From Halodesulfovibrio aestuarii DSM 17919 = ATCC 29578 (GTDB lineage Bacteria > Desulfobacterota > Desulfovibrionia > Desulfovibrionales > Desulfovibrionaceae): a DNA stretch of 64,000 bases. The position numbers and the translations under genes are program-made. The notes under the pieces were generated by a model that saw only the letters and a list, made by a program, of their open reading frames with translations, was not told the origin of the DNA and made no database searches. Each line of letters opens with the position of its first letter. Position 1 is the first letter of the stretch. The stretch spans positions 186,001-250,000 of the forward strand of contig NZ_ARQF01000019.1 in NCBI RefSeq assembly GCF_000384815.1, written 5' to 3'. This document shows positions 35,610 to 44,198 of the stretch, piece after piece.

Positions 35610-37031
35610 ATGACTGCTTGTTACTATCAACGAATGCTTTCCTTAACCGTATGCTGTATGTGCTTGCTCATACTTACAGCCTGCTCCGGCAATGGAGAGC
35701 AGCAACAGCAACCGGCACCCGATGTGGATGTTGTTGCTGTTCATGAACTCCCCGTTGCCAACAAATGGGATGCTGTTGGTCGTGTTGATTCAAAAGATAT
35801 CGTGCAGATTAAGTCACGGGTGGAAGGTTTTTTATTAGAGCAGGGATTTGTTGAAGGCGATATCGTCGAAAAAGATCAAGTTCTTTTCAAAATTGACCCA
35901 AAACCATTTGAAGCAGAACTCCTGCTTGCAAAAGCCAATGTAGAAAAGACACAGGCAGCTCTTGTTGAAGCAAAACTCAACCTAATGCGCGGTACACAGT
36001 TATATGCTGGAAAAAACATCAGTAAATCTAAACTTGATGCCTACACCAGCACCGAGCGACAAGCTGCTGCAGAAGTGGATGCAGCCAAAGCACGTGTATA
36101 CTCAGCCACCATCAACCTTGGCTACACTACTATTTCAGCCCCGTTTAAGGGACGCATTAGCAAAATCACGTATTCTGTAGGCAACCTTATTTCGCCTTCC
36201 AGCGGCACACTTGCAACCATATATTCAATTGATCCTATTTACGTCTATTTCACTGTGGATGAAAAAGACGTTGTCACATACCGCTCCAAATGGGGGTACG
36301 GCCCACCACCAAACCTTAAATATATGCTTAAACTACCGAATGGAGAAAGATATAAGTTAGAAGGAAAACTCGATTTTGCGCAGCCGTTTATTAACAAAGA
36401 CACTGGCACAGTAGAGTTGCGCTGCATTTTCCCTAATCCGGACAACCTGCTTATTTCCGGAATGTATGTATCCGTTATTGTAGAAGATGCAGAGAAAAAA
36501 AATATGCCAGTCATTCCACAATCTGCGGTGCAACAGAATCAATCCGGTTATACAGTTATCGTGGTAGACAAAAATAACATCGCCACATCCCGTAAAGTTA
36601 CGCTTGGAATGCGTCTTGATGCAATGTGGGTTGTCACAAGCGGAGTAACAACAGGAGAACGGATTATTGTTGAAGGTCTACAAAAAGTCCAACAAGGTAA
36701 ACCTGTGACCCCTCATAATGTGACCATTGATTCCAAAACTGGTGTTATTACCAAACGTCCTAAAAAAGGCGTCAAAGGCGCAGTCTTTTTTTCTGGAAAA
36801 GAACCTGCCGGTTCTGTAGCCCCATCAGAAGATGACCCACAAAAAAACGGTTCACCAAAAACTTTTAAAAACAAAACGAGCTGGACAGATACTGCACCGA
36901 GAAAAGACCAGTTGTCCAATAACACACAAGAACCTGTACAGAAAACTCCGGTTCGAACAAAGAGTATTTCACGGCAAAGCAACACTTCCAATGAAATGCC
37001 GTCACCTTCCACTACAAATAGCGGGAGTTGA
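35610..37031 (+). CDS. RND efflux periplasmic adaptor lipoprotein
   Basis: 473 residues. Signal peptide with lipobox LTAC (cleavage before Cys25), then the lipoyl/hairpin adaptor fold (DSKDIVQIKSRVEGFLLEQGFVEGD..., split by a coiled-coil hairpin, then GYTTISAPFKGRIS) and beta-barrel domains as in MexA/AcrA. It links the inner-membrane pump to an outer-membrane channel. The last ~88 residues (from ITKRPKKG) are a hydrophilic Ser/Thr/Pro/Lys/Asn tail absent from typical MexA. GGAGG precedes ATG 35610. Followed at once by the RND pump. Confidence 0.88.
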   Translation: MTACYYQRMLSLTVCCMCLLILTACSGNGEQQQQPAPDVDVVAVHELPVANKWDAVGRVDSKDIVQIKSRVEGFLLEQGFVEGDIVEKDQVLFKIDPKPFEAELLLAKANVEKTQAALVEAKLNLMRGTQLYAGKNISKSKLDAYTSTERQAAAEVDAAKARVYSATINLGYTTISAPFKGRISKITYSVGNLISPSSGTLATIYSIDPIYVYFTVDEKDVVTYRSKWGYGPPPNLKYMLKLPNGERYKLEGKLDFAQPFINKDTGTVELRCIFPNPDNLLISGMYVSVIVEDAEKKNMPVIPQSAVQQNQSGYTVIVVDKNNIATSRKVTLGMRLDAMWVVTSGVTTGERIIVEGLQKVQQGKPVTPHNVTIDSKTGVITKRPKKGVKGAVFFSGKEPAGSVAPSEDDPQKNGSPKTFKNKTSWTDTAPRKDQLSNNTQEPVQKTPVRTKSISRQSNTSNEMPSPSTTNSGS

Positions 37032-37033
37032 GT

Positions 37034-40000
37034 ATGACAATCAGCCATTTCTTTATTGATAGGCCTAAGTTTGCCATTGTCATATCCATTGTCATTACTC
37101 TGGTGGGTATTTTGGCATTAATCACACTGCCTATTGCTCAATATCCCGACATTACGCCTCCAATTGTTACTGTAACTGCAACTTTTCCCGGCGCAAGCCC
37201 GGAAATTTTAGAACGCACAGTTATCAAGCCCCTTGAAGATAATATCAACGGCGTTGAAGACATGATTTACATTTCGTCTTCTGCCGACACCACAGGCACA
37301 GCAACAACATCAATCACCTTTGCCCCCGGGACAGACCCTGACATAGCTCAAGTTAACGTGCAAAACCGCGTCTCACAGGCTGAACCGAATCTACCGGAAC
37401 AGGTGCGCAGACTCGGTGTAAAAGTAAACAGACAGTCCACGACTATGCTACTCGGTGTCAGCCTCATATCGCCTGACAACAGTTTCTCCAGCTTATTCCT
37501 CAATAACTATGCCCAACAGTTTGTGGTGGATCCGCTCAAACGTATTAACGGGGTTTCCGATGTACAGATTTTCGGTTCCCCTTATTCAATGCGTATTTGG
37601 CTCGACCCGAGACTTATGGAATCATACCGTATGACTACGGCTGACGTACGGGACGCTCTGCAACAGCAAAATATTATTGTTGCAGCAGGCAATCTCGGCG
37701 GGGGGCCTAACATCCCGCAACAACAATTCAGATATACAGTTCAGGCTCAAGGTCGATTAATTACAGCAGAAGAATTTAACAATATTATCCTCAGGACATC
37801 GTCGAACGGAGCAATAGTACGCGTGAAAGATATCGGCCGCGCGGAACTCGGCGAAGAGTCCTACGACTTCCTCGCCAAACTGGACAACAAACCGCAGGCA
37901 TTTGTTGTCGCCTATCAAACCAGTGACGGCAACGCTCTGGATATTGCCCAGAATATTTACAAAGAGATGGAAATCCTTTCCAAACAATTTCCGAAAGGTG
38001 TTGACTACCTTATTCCGTATGACACAACAATTTTCATCAAACGCTCTATTGATGAAGTTGTTACCACACTTCTTCAAGCTGTTGCCCTTGTTATTCTGGT
38101 AGTCTTTCTCTTCCTTCAAAACGTGCGGGCAACGTTCATTCCGACGGTGGCTATTCCCGTATCCCTTATTGGCACCTTTGCAGTCATGCAGGCACTGGGC
38201 TATTCAATTAACACAATTTCCTTATTCGGGCTGGTGTTGGCCATCGGGGTAGTAGTTGATGATGCCATTGTTGTCATTGAAAACGTCGAACGACACATGA
38301 CAGAGTCCAAACTTCCCCCGAAAGAAGCTGCACGTATTGCCATGTCAGAAGTAACAAGTCCGGTTATCGCAACCACACTCGTTTTAATGGCGGTATTTGT
38401 TCCTGTTATGTTCATGCCCGGTATAACAGGCGGTCTGTATAAACAATTTGCTGTAACCATTACTGTATCTGTAATCATTTCATCTATTAACGCACTCACC
38501 CTCAGCCCTGCGTTATGTTCCCTCATTCTCAAGGAGGGACAACTGGAGCCAATTTCTTTCTTACGACCGATTGACCGTGCTATTAAATGGTCAACAGAAC
38601 GATATGGAACCATCATTACGACAGTTTTACGCAAAGGCTTTCTTACGACGGTGGCAGTCATCGCTATCTTCGGATCCACAGGCTACCTGTACAAAACTAC
38701 TCCAACCGCGTTTATTCCAAACGAAGATCAAGGATTCTTTTTTGTTGATGCACAGCTTCCCGAGGCTGCATCATTAAACAGAACCCAACGAGTACTGGGA
38801 GAAATAACAGACATTACAAAAAAGATTAGCGGTGTTGAACGGGTAATTACTGTTGCCGGACGTAGCTTTCTTTCCGGTAACTTATCTAATACCGGACTCA
38901 TTATTGTCATGCTTGAAGACTGGGATCACAGACCGGATAAAACTTTACGGGACATTATGTCAGAAGCTGACAACTTATATAGAAATTACCCAGATGCTTC
39001 ACTGAGATCATTCGAACTACCAGCCATTCCGGGAATCGGAACCACAAACGGTTTTGCATACCAGTTACAGGATACATTAAGCCGACCACCAGAAAATATT
39101 GCCAAGGTCGCACAACAGCTTGCCTTCAAAGCGACGCAAGATCCGGCAGTGCAGTTAGCGTATACAACATTCCGTACAGATGTTCCCCAGTATTTTTTGA
39201 ATGTGGACAGAAACAAAGCCATGGTACTAGGAATATCCCTCGGAGAAATTTACGCTACACTACAAGCACAGTTCGGTTCCCTGTACGTAAACGACTTTGT
39301 GCGCCAAGGACAAATTTATCAGGTAAATATCCAAGCGGATGCAAAATACCGCTCTATACCTGAAGACTTCCGGCTATTCTACGTACGTAACGGCAAAGGA
39401 GAAATGGTTCCCATCAGTTCTGTTGCGTCAATTTCCCCCATTCTCGGTCCTGCGCAGGTATTTCACTACAACCTGTACAGTACAGTCGCTATCAATGGCA
39501 GTGCTGCCCCCGGCTACAGTTCCGGCGATGCAATTACTACAATGGAAAGGCTTTCTAAAGAGTTACCGCCCGGCTATACCTTCGAATGGACGGCACTTTC
39601 ACTACAGGAAATCGAGGCAGGGAACCTTGCACCACTTATTTTCCTGCTATCCTTCACATTCGTGTACCTATTCCTTGTGGCACAGTACGAGAGCTGGATC
39701 ATGCCTCTCGCTATTGTAGGCTCGGTTCCATTAGCAATTTTTGGTGCAATTACCGGTATCCACTACTGGGCACCGCTATTTGAATTGAACAACAATATCT
39801 ACGCACAGGTCGGACTCGTTCTTCTGATCGGTATGGCTGCCAAGACGTCCATTCTTATTGTTGAATTCGCCATGGATAACTACAAAGAAGGAAAAACGGC
39901 TCAAGAAGCAGCCTTTACCGCAGCAAAATTACGTTTCCGTGCGGTACTTATGACAGCGTTATCCTTTGTGCTTGGCGTTTCCCCCCTAGTGGTGGCCTCC

Positions 40001-40189
40001 GGACCGGGCTCAGCGAGCAGACATTCCCTCGGTATCGCAGTAATGTGCGGCATGATTACCGCTACAGTCTTTGCACCGTTGCTCGTTCCGGGATTCTATT
40101 ATCATCTGCAACGCTGGCTCGAATTTTTTGCGAAAAAGATGAGAGCGGCACAAAAAAACTCTACAGAAAAACCAGAAAGCAGCTCTTAA
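37034..40189 (+). CDS. RND multidrug efflux pump, HAE1 family
   Basis: 1051 residues, 12 predicted TM segments and two large periplasmic loops. The family features are clear: FFIDRPKFAIVISIVITLVG at the N-terminus, LAIGVVVDDAIVVIENVERH with the proton-relay Asp pair in TM4, and LLIGMAAKTSILIVEF in TM10. It exports hydrophobic compounds by proton motive force. The start ATG 37034 follows GGGAG and lies 2 bp beyond the adaptor stop. No outer-membrane TolC-type gene follows, so the channel must be encoded elsewhere. Confidence 0.93.
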   Translation: MTISHFFIDRPKFAIVISIVITLVGILALITLPIAQYPDITPPIVTVTATFPGASPEILERTVIKPLEDNINGVEDMIYISSSADTTGTATTSITFAPGTDPDIAQVNVQNRVSQAEPNLPEQVRRLGVKVNRQSTTMLLGVSLISPDNSFSSLFLNNYAQQFVVDPLKRINGVSDVQIFGSPYSMRIWLDPRLMESYRMTTADVRDALQQQNIIVAAGNLGGGPNIPQQQFRYTVQAQGRLITAEEFNNIILRTSSNGAIVRVKDIGRAELGEESYDFLAKLDNKPQAFVVAYQTSDGNALDIAQNIYKEMEILSKQFPKGVDYLIPYDTTIFIKRSIDEVVTTLLQAVALVILVVFLFLQNVRATFIPTVAIPVSLIGTFAVMQALGYSINTISLFGLVLAIGVVVDDAIVVIENVERHMTESKLPPKEAARIAMSEVTSPVIATTLVLMAVFVPVMFMPGITGGLYKQFAVTITVSVIISSINALTLSPALCSLILKEGQLEPISFLRPIDRAIKWSTERYGTIITTVLRKGFLTTVAVIAIFGSTGYLYKTTPTAFIPNEDQGFFFVDAQLPEAASLNRTQRVLGEITDITKKISGVERVITVAGRSFLSGNLSNTGLIIVMLEDWDHRPDKTLRDIMSEADNLYRNYPDASLRSFELPAIPGIGTTNGFAYQLQDTLSRPPENIAKVAQQLAFKATQDPAVQLAYTTFRTDVPQYFLNVDRNKAMVLGISLGEIYATLQAQFGSLYVNDFVRQGQIYQVNIQADAKYRSIPEDFRLFYVRNGKGEMVPISSVASISPILGPAQVFHYNLYSTVAINGSAAPGYSSGDAITTMERLSKELPPGYTFEWTALSLQEIEAGNLAPLIFLLSFTFVYLFLVAQYESWIMPLAIVGSVPLAIFGAITGIHYWAPLFELNNNIYAQVGLVLLIGMAAKTSILIVEFAMDNYKEGKTAQEAAFTAAKLRFRAVLMTALSFVLGVSPLVVASGPGSASRHSLGIAVMCGMITATVFAPLLVPGFYYHLQRWLEFFAKKMRAAQKNSTEKPESSS

Positions 40190-40295
40190 TTTAATTTTTT
40201 TACGAGAAAAACATTTTTTTGTTGACGACGAAATGAGTTCAATATAAACACCCTTTTCGCAGCACGTCAGTCGTGCTTTCGACACAGCACTATTC

Positions 40296-40325
40296 GACCT
40301 TAACTACAGTTAAGGTCTTTATATA
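40296..40325 (+). terminator. Weak terminator hairpin before tRNA-Thr
   Basis: GACCTTAAC-TACA-GTTAAGGTC followed by TTTATATATA. It may end the RND transcript; the tRNA begins 14 bp further on, so it could also sit in the tRNA leader. Confidence 0.4.
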
Positions 40326-40330
40326 TAGAT

Positions 40331-40406
40331 GCTCTTGTAGCTCAGTCGGCAGAGCGCATCCTTGGTAAGGATGAGGTCAGCAGTTCAATCCTGCTCAAGA
40401 GCTCCA
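40331..40406 (+). tRNA. tRNA-Thr (anticodon GGU)
   Basis: 76 nt with encoded CCA. Acceptor GCTCTTG/CAAGAGC, D-arm GCTCAGTCGGCAGAGC, anticodon stem CATCC/GGATG enclosing TTGGTAA (anticodon GGT), T-arm GTTCAATCC. A TTGAC...TATAAA promoter-like pair lies at 40222-40248 with a short spacer. Confidence 0.96.
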
Positions 40407-40412
40407 CATTTT

Positions 40413-40449
40413 GCGGACAGCTTACTATGTAAGCTGTCCGCTTTTTTTT
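40413..40449 (+). terminator. Terminator of tRNA-Thr
   Basis: GCGGACAGCTTAC-TAT-GTAAGCTGTCCGC, a perfect 13-bp stem followed by eight T. Confidence 0.92.
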
Positions 40450-40815
40450 ACCCATAAAAAATTTAGGCAAACGTGCGTTCCAGCTACGTTGCTAACCACC
40501 TGCCCGCAACACGGAGCGGATTCTTCTGCTTGGTCATGTTCCCAACATCCCCTTCTTACAGATAAAACAAACAGAAGAAGGCGGCGCCATAACTTACCCA
40601 ACTATCCGGCTATGAACACACTAATGGTTCGCACAACTTTTACTGCGCTCATTCCTTATACATTTATCTTTGAAAAAAGTTTCTTCCCGCCCACGGCGGG
40701 GGGCGCTTAATTGTGGGAAGTTCAAACAACTTTCTTTTGTTTGCCACTTCTGCCATAATTGTCACAGAAAAAAACATCGGCATACATATGCCGATCTTAT
40801 AAAAATGAGGATTGT
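40450..40815. other. Gene-free leader of the PhnA-like gene
   Basis: No gene is supported. ATCGGCATA-CA-TATGCCGAT (about 40775-40794) is a 9-bp inverted repeat 22 bp before the PhnA-like start and may be an operator or leader hairpin. Confidence 0.4.
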
Positions 40816-41025
40816 ATGGAAACTAAAGATTCAAACGGCAACGTTCTTAACGACGGTGACAACGTTCAGGTGATTAAAGACCTTAAAGTAAAAGGTGCTT
40901 CCATGACTCTAAAACGCGGAACCACTATTAAAAAAATTCGACTAACTTCTAATCCGGAACACGTTGAGTGCCGAGTAGGTAAAGGACAGATTGTTCTTAA
41001 GACCTGCTTCCTGAAAAAGGTATAG
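40816..41025 (+). CDS. Short PhnA/YjdM-like protein (C-terminal domain only)
   Basis: 69 residues matching the C-terminal SH3-like domain of PhnA/YjdM: KDSNGNVLNDGDNVQVIKDL, VKGASMTLKRGTTIKKIRL and VECRVGKGQIVLKTCFLKK. Full-length YjdM (~110 aa) has an N-terminal zinc ribbon, which is missing here. GAGGATTGT before ATG 40816 makes the short form the natural product, so this is not a truncation artefact. Despite the name, the family has no proven phosphonate role. Monocistronic with its own terminator. Confidence 0.85.
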   Translation: METKDSNGNVLNDGDNVQVIKDLKVKGASMTLKRGTTIKKIRLTSNPEHVECRVGKGQIVLKTCFLKKV

Positions 41026-41044
41026 CGATTTTTCTACTCATATA

Positions 41045-41080
41045 GAAAAGACCGAACAACGAGTTGTCCGGTCTTTTTTC
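41045..41080 (+). terminator. Terminator of the PhnA-like gene
   Basis: AAAAGACCG-ACAAC-GA-GTTGT-CGGTCTTTTTT hairpin 20 bp after the stop. Confidence 0.85.
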
Positions 41081-41129
41081 TATTTCTTTCAAATTTTTTA
41101 GCATGGGGTTCGTTGATACAAAAGGTAAA

Positions 41130-41157
41130 GGAGCCGCTGAGAGATGCAACGGCTCCC
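41130..41157 (-). other. Isolated 10-bp hairpin
   Basis: On the minus strand GGAGCCGUUG pairs with CAGCGGCUCC (one U-G pair) around CAUCUCU, with only a broken T-run after it. It lies between genes and has no evident client. Confidence 0.35.
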
Positions 41158-41476
41158 CTGTTGATCCATTTTCCCTACATATATACACCATGTCACAAAA
41201 ACACCTGGCAGGTAAAAAACGCCATAACCTACCAAGGTTCTTAAAGGGGGCAATACTTCTTACAAAGTACTATAATGATGCGCACAGACTACTTTTATGG
41301 GCAAATGCTGGTATCACACGCCACATAATACTGTGCAGACATTTGTATATAAATGGACCGAACACTCTGTATTATATCTTAAAGCAGACAACCTACGAGA
41401 AAGCAACAAACTCGCTTACATGCGCTGCTACTCCGACAACGAATGCTGCATAATACATAATAATGTTGCTTAAACC

Positions 41477-41496
41477 ACCTCCCTAAACAGGGAGGT
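41477..41496 (+). promoter_or_regulatory. 20-bp inverted repeat, lux-box-like, upstream of the LuxR gene
   Basis: ACCTCCC-TAAACA-GGGAGGT. Length and ACCT...AGGT ends match those of lux boxes, though inner bases differ from the classical consensus. It is 36 bp before the start codon of a LuxR-type gene. Confidence 0.4.
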
Positions 41497-41532
41497 CACA
41501 CAGCCTTTCATATCCAGCAATGGGAGACTGAA

Positions 41533-42258
41533 ATGAACGAAACGCTGCATGGAATATTAAAGACAATTATTACAACAGAATCTCCTGACTACTTATGGGA
41601 GAAGTTTGTTAGTTACACAAAACACATGGGGGTAGCTCAAATACACACATGGTTCAGTAATTCCAATAAAAATATTACGTATTTTTCTACTCTGCCCGAC
41701 TGGTGCCAGAACCGTTATATTCAGCATGGTATGTTTGAATACGACCAAGTTCTGCCCCAACCGCTTACAGCCAATGGGCCATTATTGTATGGATGCAATA
41801 AAGAGATTCACAATCCTCTGCTTTGCAAAAAAGCACGAGAGCTTATCCAGATGGCCACGTCTGAATTCAACTATGGAAGCGGCATTACTATGCCGTCATT
41901 TTACAACAATAAATGTATAGGTGGTATTTGCATTTGCTTCCCAGAAACAGTCTCACAACTTAATGATGTACCGACTGACAAAGTATTAGAGCTACTCCTT
42001 GTGACATGTACTGCCCATGAACGGCTCTATGTTCTGACATCCAAAAATACGCACCCTATATCACTCACCCCACGTCAGCAGGAATGCCTCACGTGCCTTG
42101 CCTGTGGACTTAATCCGCAACAGATTGCAGATAAAATAGGTATAAGTCACCATACGGTAAAAATGCATATTGATTCTGCAAAAGAGCGCCTTGGCGCTAC
42201 TACACGAATTCAGGCAGTCGCCAAAGCACTTACAGCAGGGCTTATCACCATATCTTAA
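41533..42258 (+). CDS. LuxR-family regulator with autoinducer-binding-like domain
   Basis: 241 residues. The N-terminal ~165 residues resemble the acyl-homoserine-lactone-binding fold (LPDWCQNRYIQHGMFEYDQVL aligns with the W...Y...D motif region of LuxR). The C-terminal LuxR helix-turn-helix is clear: LTPRQQECLTCLACGLNPQQIADKIGISHHTVKMH. No luxI-type synthase is near, so it is a LuxR solo that may answer foreign or other signals. GGGAG precedes ATG 41533. Upstream is a lux-box-like palindrome; downstream a terminator isolates it. Confidence 0.82.
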   Translation: MNETLHGILKTIITTESPDYLWEKFVSYTKHMGVAQIHTWFSNSNKNITYFSTLPDWCQNRYIQHGMFEYDQVLPQPLTANGPLLYGCNKEIHNPLLCKKARELIQMATSEFNYGSGITMPSFYNNKCIGGICICFPETVSQLNDVPTDKVLELLLVTCTAHERLYVLTSKNTHPISLTPRQQECLTCLACGLNPQQIADKIGISHHTVKMHIDSAKERLGATTRIQAVAKALTAGLITIS

Positions 42259-42283
42259 AACAAATTAATCGTGATACGAATTT

Positions 42284-42328
42284 CAAAAAAAAAAGCCTGA
42301 ATGAAAAAACATTCAGGCTTTTTTTTGA
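42284..42328. terminator. Bidirectional terminator, LuxR gene and LysE gene
   Basis: AAAAAAGCCTGAATG-AAAAAA-CATTCAGGCTTTTTTTT between convergent genes. Confidence 0.9.
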
Positions 42329-42338
42329 AATTTCTGGA

Positions 42339-42953
42339 CTAAATAGTATACGCAACCCTTATAGCTAAGCCAATAAGGACTATTCCGGTTAATCGATCCA
42401 CAAGCACAGCGCGGGCTTTAATCTTTTCCAGTACACTTTGTCTGGTAAGTAAAAAACTGACTATAGTGTACCACACCCCATCAATCAGCATCGGGGTTGC
42501 AACAACAATTGCTCTGCTTTCAGATGCATGGCTAGCCGCTACAAACTGACTGAACAACGCTAAAAAAAACAGAGCCAGCTTGGGATTTAACATCGAAATC
42601 ATAGCGCCGTCACGTGCAGATTCAAATAATGAAGTCTGTCTTCCTGCTGTCAATTTCGCAGCAAAACCGCCTTTGGACTGTACTGCTTTAAAGCCCAACC
42701 AAAAAAGATAGGCAGCACCAAGATACGCAATCCCTCTGAACAAAGAAGGATTATGCTGCAAGACAATCGCCAGCCCCAATACAGACGCCAACGCATACAT
42801 ACCTACGCCCAACGCATGTGCCCATGCTGCAGCGACACCATTTTTCCAGCTGCCACCAAGACAATTTTTTGCAACAACCGCAAGACTTGGCCCAGGGGAC
42901 ATCGCTCCAAGAATACATATTAATGCCAAAGAAAACCAAACACTTAACGCCAT
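42339..42953 (-). CDS. LysE/RhtB-family amino-acid exporter
   Basis: 204 residues, six hydrophobic segments, with the family start motif GAMSPGPSLAVV and NPKLALFFLALFSQF. RhtB-type exporters release amino acids such as homoserine, threonine or lysine. GGAG precedes ATG 42953. Convergent with the LuxR gene and divergent from the flavodoxin-like gene; substrate not predictable. Confidence 0.87.
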   Translation of the reverse strand: MALSVWFSLALICILGAMSPGPSLAVVAKNCLGGSWKNGVAAAWAHALGVGMYALASVLGLAIVLQHNPSLFRGIAYLGAAYLFWLGFKAVQSKGGFAAKLTAGRQTSLFESARDGAMISMLNPKLALFFLALFSQFVAASHASESRAIVVATPMLIDGVWYTIVSFLLTRQSVLEKIKARAVLVDRLTGIVLIGLAIRVAYTI

Positions 42954-43177
42954 AATCTATCTCCAAAAGACTTAATATGTATACAATTTATTGTTTACCG
43001 GCACGTGCGCACAGGTAAGCTAATTTTCTATGTGGTGCATAAAAACTTTGCAAATGACAATTTGGAATTGTCAGTATTCTTTAACCACAATACACTGCGC
43101 CATATTGAATTTACAGCGCAATTTGCGCTATTACCATCTCTGAAAACAATCGACCATTCAAACTACAGGGAATTACA

Positions 43178-43744
43178 ATGAAAATAGTAACACTGCTCGG
43201 TAGCGCCAGAACAACCGGTAACACAGCAACAATACTCGGTTGGGTGGAAGATGAATTACGCACCTTGGGTCATGACGTAGAGCGCATTAATCTGACAAAA
43301 AAAAATATAAAACCATGCCTTGGCTGTGCCAAGTGCAAAGAATCTGAAACAGAAATCAATTGTGTTCAGAAAGATGATGCAGAAGAAATTTTGCAGAAAA
43401 TGATTGATGCAGATGTGACCGTATTCTCTTCTCCAACTTATTTCTGGGGCTATACTGCGTCGGTCAAAGCACTCATGGACAGAAGCTGGAGTCTTGTCAC
43501 TAACTACAAAAAGCCAAACCATGCTTCTTTGCTTGAAGGAAAACGTCAAGGCGTGATCCTTACCGGCGGAAGTGACTATGAGAATAATGCTGAAGGATTA
43601 GTTTTTGCGTTCAACAAACTTCAGGGATTCTACAAGACCCAGAATGCCGGCGAACTGTTTGCAGGTAAATGCACCATCGACGGCAACCGCCCTGAAGATG
43701 CAGAAAAACGCGCCATTACTTTTGCACGCAACCTTGTTTCCTAA
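43178..43744 (+). CDS. NADPH-dependent FMN reductase / iron-sulfur flavoprotein-like
   Basis: 188 residues with the flavodoxin fold: LLGSARTTGNT (FMN phosphate loop), SSPTYFWGYTASVKALMDR and a later GGSDYENN. CLGCAKCKESETEINC (about 47-62) has the Cys spacing used for a [4Fe-4S] cluster in iron-sulfur flavoproteins. It should carry FMN and shuttle electrons in the cytosol. GGGAA precedes ATG 43178. Monocistronic, followed by a terminator. Confidence 0.82.
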   Translation: MKIVTLLGSARTTGNTATILGWVEDELRTLGHDVERINLTKKNIKPCLGCAKCKESETEINCVQKDDAEEILQKMIDADVTVFSSPTYFWGYTASVKALMDRSWSLVTNYKKPNHASLLEGKRQGVILTGGSDYENNAEGLVFAFNKLQGFYKTQNAGELFAGKCTIDGNRPEDAEKRAITFARNLVS

Positions 43745-43855
43745 CTTACGATCCAGTCAATATAGAAAAAAACATTGAAATAAGAAAAAGATAACGAGAG
43801 ACAAACTAAAGGACGTTTTTTGTCTGTAGAAGCACTCTTGTTACTTCAAGTTAAT
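43745..43855. other. 3' UTR, nothing else seen
   Basis: No hairpin or gene is visible between the stop and the terminator. Confidence 0.3.
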
Positions 43856-43891
43856 AAAGCCCCCTCTGATAAATGTCAGAGGGGGCTTTTA
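43856..43891 (+). terminator. Terminator of the flavoprotein gene
   Basis: AAAGCCCCCTCTGA-TAAATG-TCAGAGGGGGCTTTT. Confidence 0.88.
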
Positions 43892-44198
43892 ATTCTTTTG
43901 CCAACCTTTCTTTTCGGACAAATACGTTAAAGACATTACATTGTGATCCAATTCACAAGTCTTTTTTATATTATTACTAAAAGTTGATCACTTTCCCAAA
44001 AAACAGCACCAGCTTGTTAATAAATTCACAATGCAAAAAAACTATTACAATATAACCATAACCTTCTAATAAACTTTGAGCTCCTAATGCAAAATTCTCT
44101 TCACAAGATATACACCGAAACATCACAATGTATTATCGAGCATGTACATGGGCACTACGTGTGCACCACAATAGAAGCACAGTGATGGAGGTCACACT
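43892..44198. other. Promoter region of the chemoreceptor gene
   Basis: AT-rich, no gene. I do not see a flagellar sigma-28 type promoter (TAAA...GCCGATAA). Confidence 0.35.
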
